Of a DNA stretch of 64,000 nt, positions 63,811-64,000 are shown one piece after another. Numbering within the stretch: the stretch's first letter is position 1; every line of letters begins with the position of its first letter. The translations under genes were made by a program, and so were the position numbers. The notes beneath the pieces are model-generated. The model saw only the letters and a list, made by a program, of their open reading frames with translations, was not told the origin of the DNA and did not search any database. Source of the stretch: Labilibaculum sp. (GTDB lineage Bacteria > Bacteroidota > Bacteroidia > Bacteroidales > Marinifilaceae). The stretch spans positions 310,001 through 374,000 of the forward strand of contig NZ_OY761461.1 in the NCBI RefSeq assembly GCF_963664555.1, written 5' to 3'.

Positions 63811-64000
63811 TTTGTTTCCCGAGTGTACATTCTACAGCTTTGGAAAACCCATCTTCAGTAACACTGTCAGTTACCTGATATTTTAACCGCAGTTCTTTGG
63901 GAGCATTGGCTACCACAAAACTGTGTTCACCCCAATCCAGCAGATCAAAATCATTGTAATCATTCCCTATGGCAATCGATTCGCTTGCTTTAATTTGTAA
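63776..64000 (-). CDS. Cof-type HAD phosphatase, C-terminal part (5' part outside window)
   Basis: Open frame on the minus strand from base 64000 to TAG at 63778-63776, 74 residues of a gene that begins beyond the window. SIAIGNDYNDFDLLDWGEHS is the C-terminal HAD motif IV (G-x-D-x-x-x-D), followed by FVVANAPKELRLKYQVTDS, the standard end of Cof/HAD-IIB sugar phosphatases. The stop lies inside ald, so the two convergent genes overlap by 35 bases. A phosphatase of phosphosugars or nucleotides is likely; the substrate cannot be read from this part. Confidence 0.85.
   Translation of the reverse strand, partial: LQIKASESIAIGNDYNDFDLLDWGEHSFVVANAPKELRLKYQVTDSVTEDGFSKAVECTLGKQTTSQQAANRCL

Overview
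The window is an AT-rich chromosomal segment of a Bacteroidota bacterium. Gene content (type IX secretion genes, GldH, a stand-alone PanC-linked GT5 protein, HU/SPOR protein, SusC-like barrel architecture) and the recurring promoter shape TTTG or TTG, 19-20 bases, TAnnTTTG point to class Bacteroidia. A marine Marinilabiliales or Marinifilaceae type host is my best guess, an inference from gene order and codon style rather than a measured placement. No insertion sequence, prophage, CRISPR array, tRNA or rRNA was seen. Most of the window is core chromosome.

Layout. 1-9 kb: end of metG, an HU/SPOR membrane protein, rfbB, glmS, a single-domain glycogen-synthase-like protein divergent from panC-panD, then rfaE2-radA. 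9.1-9.4 kb: an orphan cobalamin riboswitch with its own promoter, pointing away from the PBP1A gene and followed only by a 38-codon reading frame and a terminator shared with radA. 9.4-14.4 kb: PBP1A and topA, divergent. 14.8-20.6 kb: the type IX secretion core porP-gldK-gldL-gldM-gldN. 20.7-28.6 kb: manC, mlaE-mlaF, a DUF4296 lipoprotein translationally coupled to a degenerate amidohydrolase, a radical SAM protein, two exported unknowns and a coiled-coil membrane protein. 28.9-31.9 kb: a TonB-dependent receptor with a His-rich small membrane protein and a palindrome on its promoter, probably a metal-uptake unit. 32-36.8 kb: a degenerate GlpD-like protein divergent from an Ig-like lipoprotein, thiamine-binding protein and DUF3108 protein. 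37.1 kb: four 23-bp tandem hairpin repeats. 37.2-43.8 kb: glycerate kinase, glutaminyl cyclase, cysS and, after a long leader, rnr. 44-48 kb: a sigma-54 response regulator convergent with a hybrid histidine kinase. 48-56.6 kb: a coiled-coil lipoprotein, a small membrane protein, pgk, holB, ricT-gldH-trmB-ATL and mrp. 56.8-63.8 kb: sprE (porW), porX, tsaE, ald, ending with the 3' part of a HAD phosphatase on the other strand.

Functional theme. Eight genes belong to type IX secretion or gliding (porP, gldK, gldL, gldM, gldN, gldH, sprE, porX): the trans-envelope motor and ring, an accessory lipoprotein, the PorW-type lipoprotein and the PglZ-type response regulator. The most unexpected elements are the orphan B12 riboswitch transcript, the 23-bp hairpin repeats, three tandem modules at the end of SprE, and two proteins (GlpD-like and amidohydrolase-like) that keep the fold signature but have lost cofactor or metal motifs.
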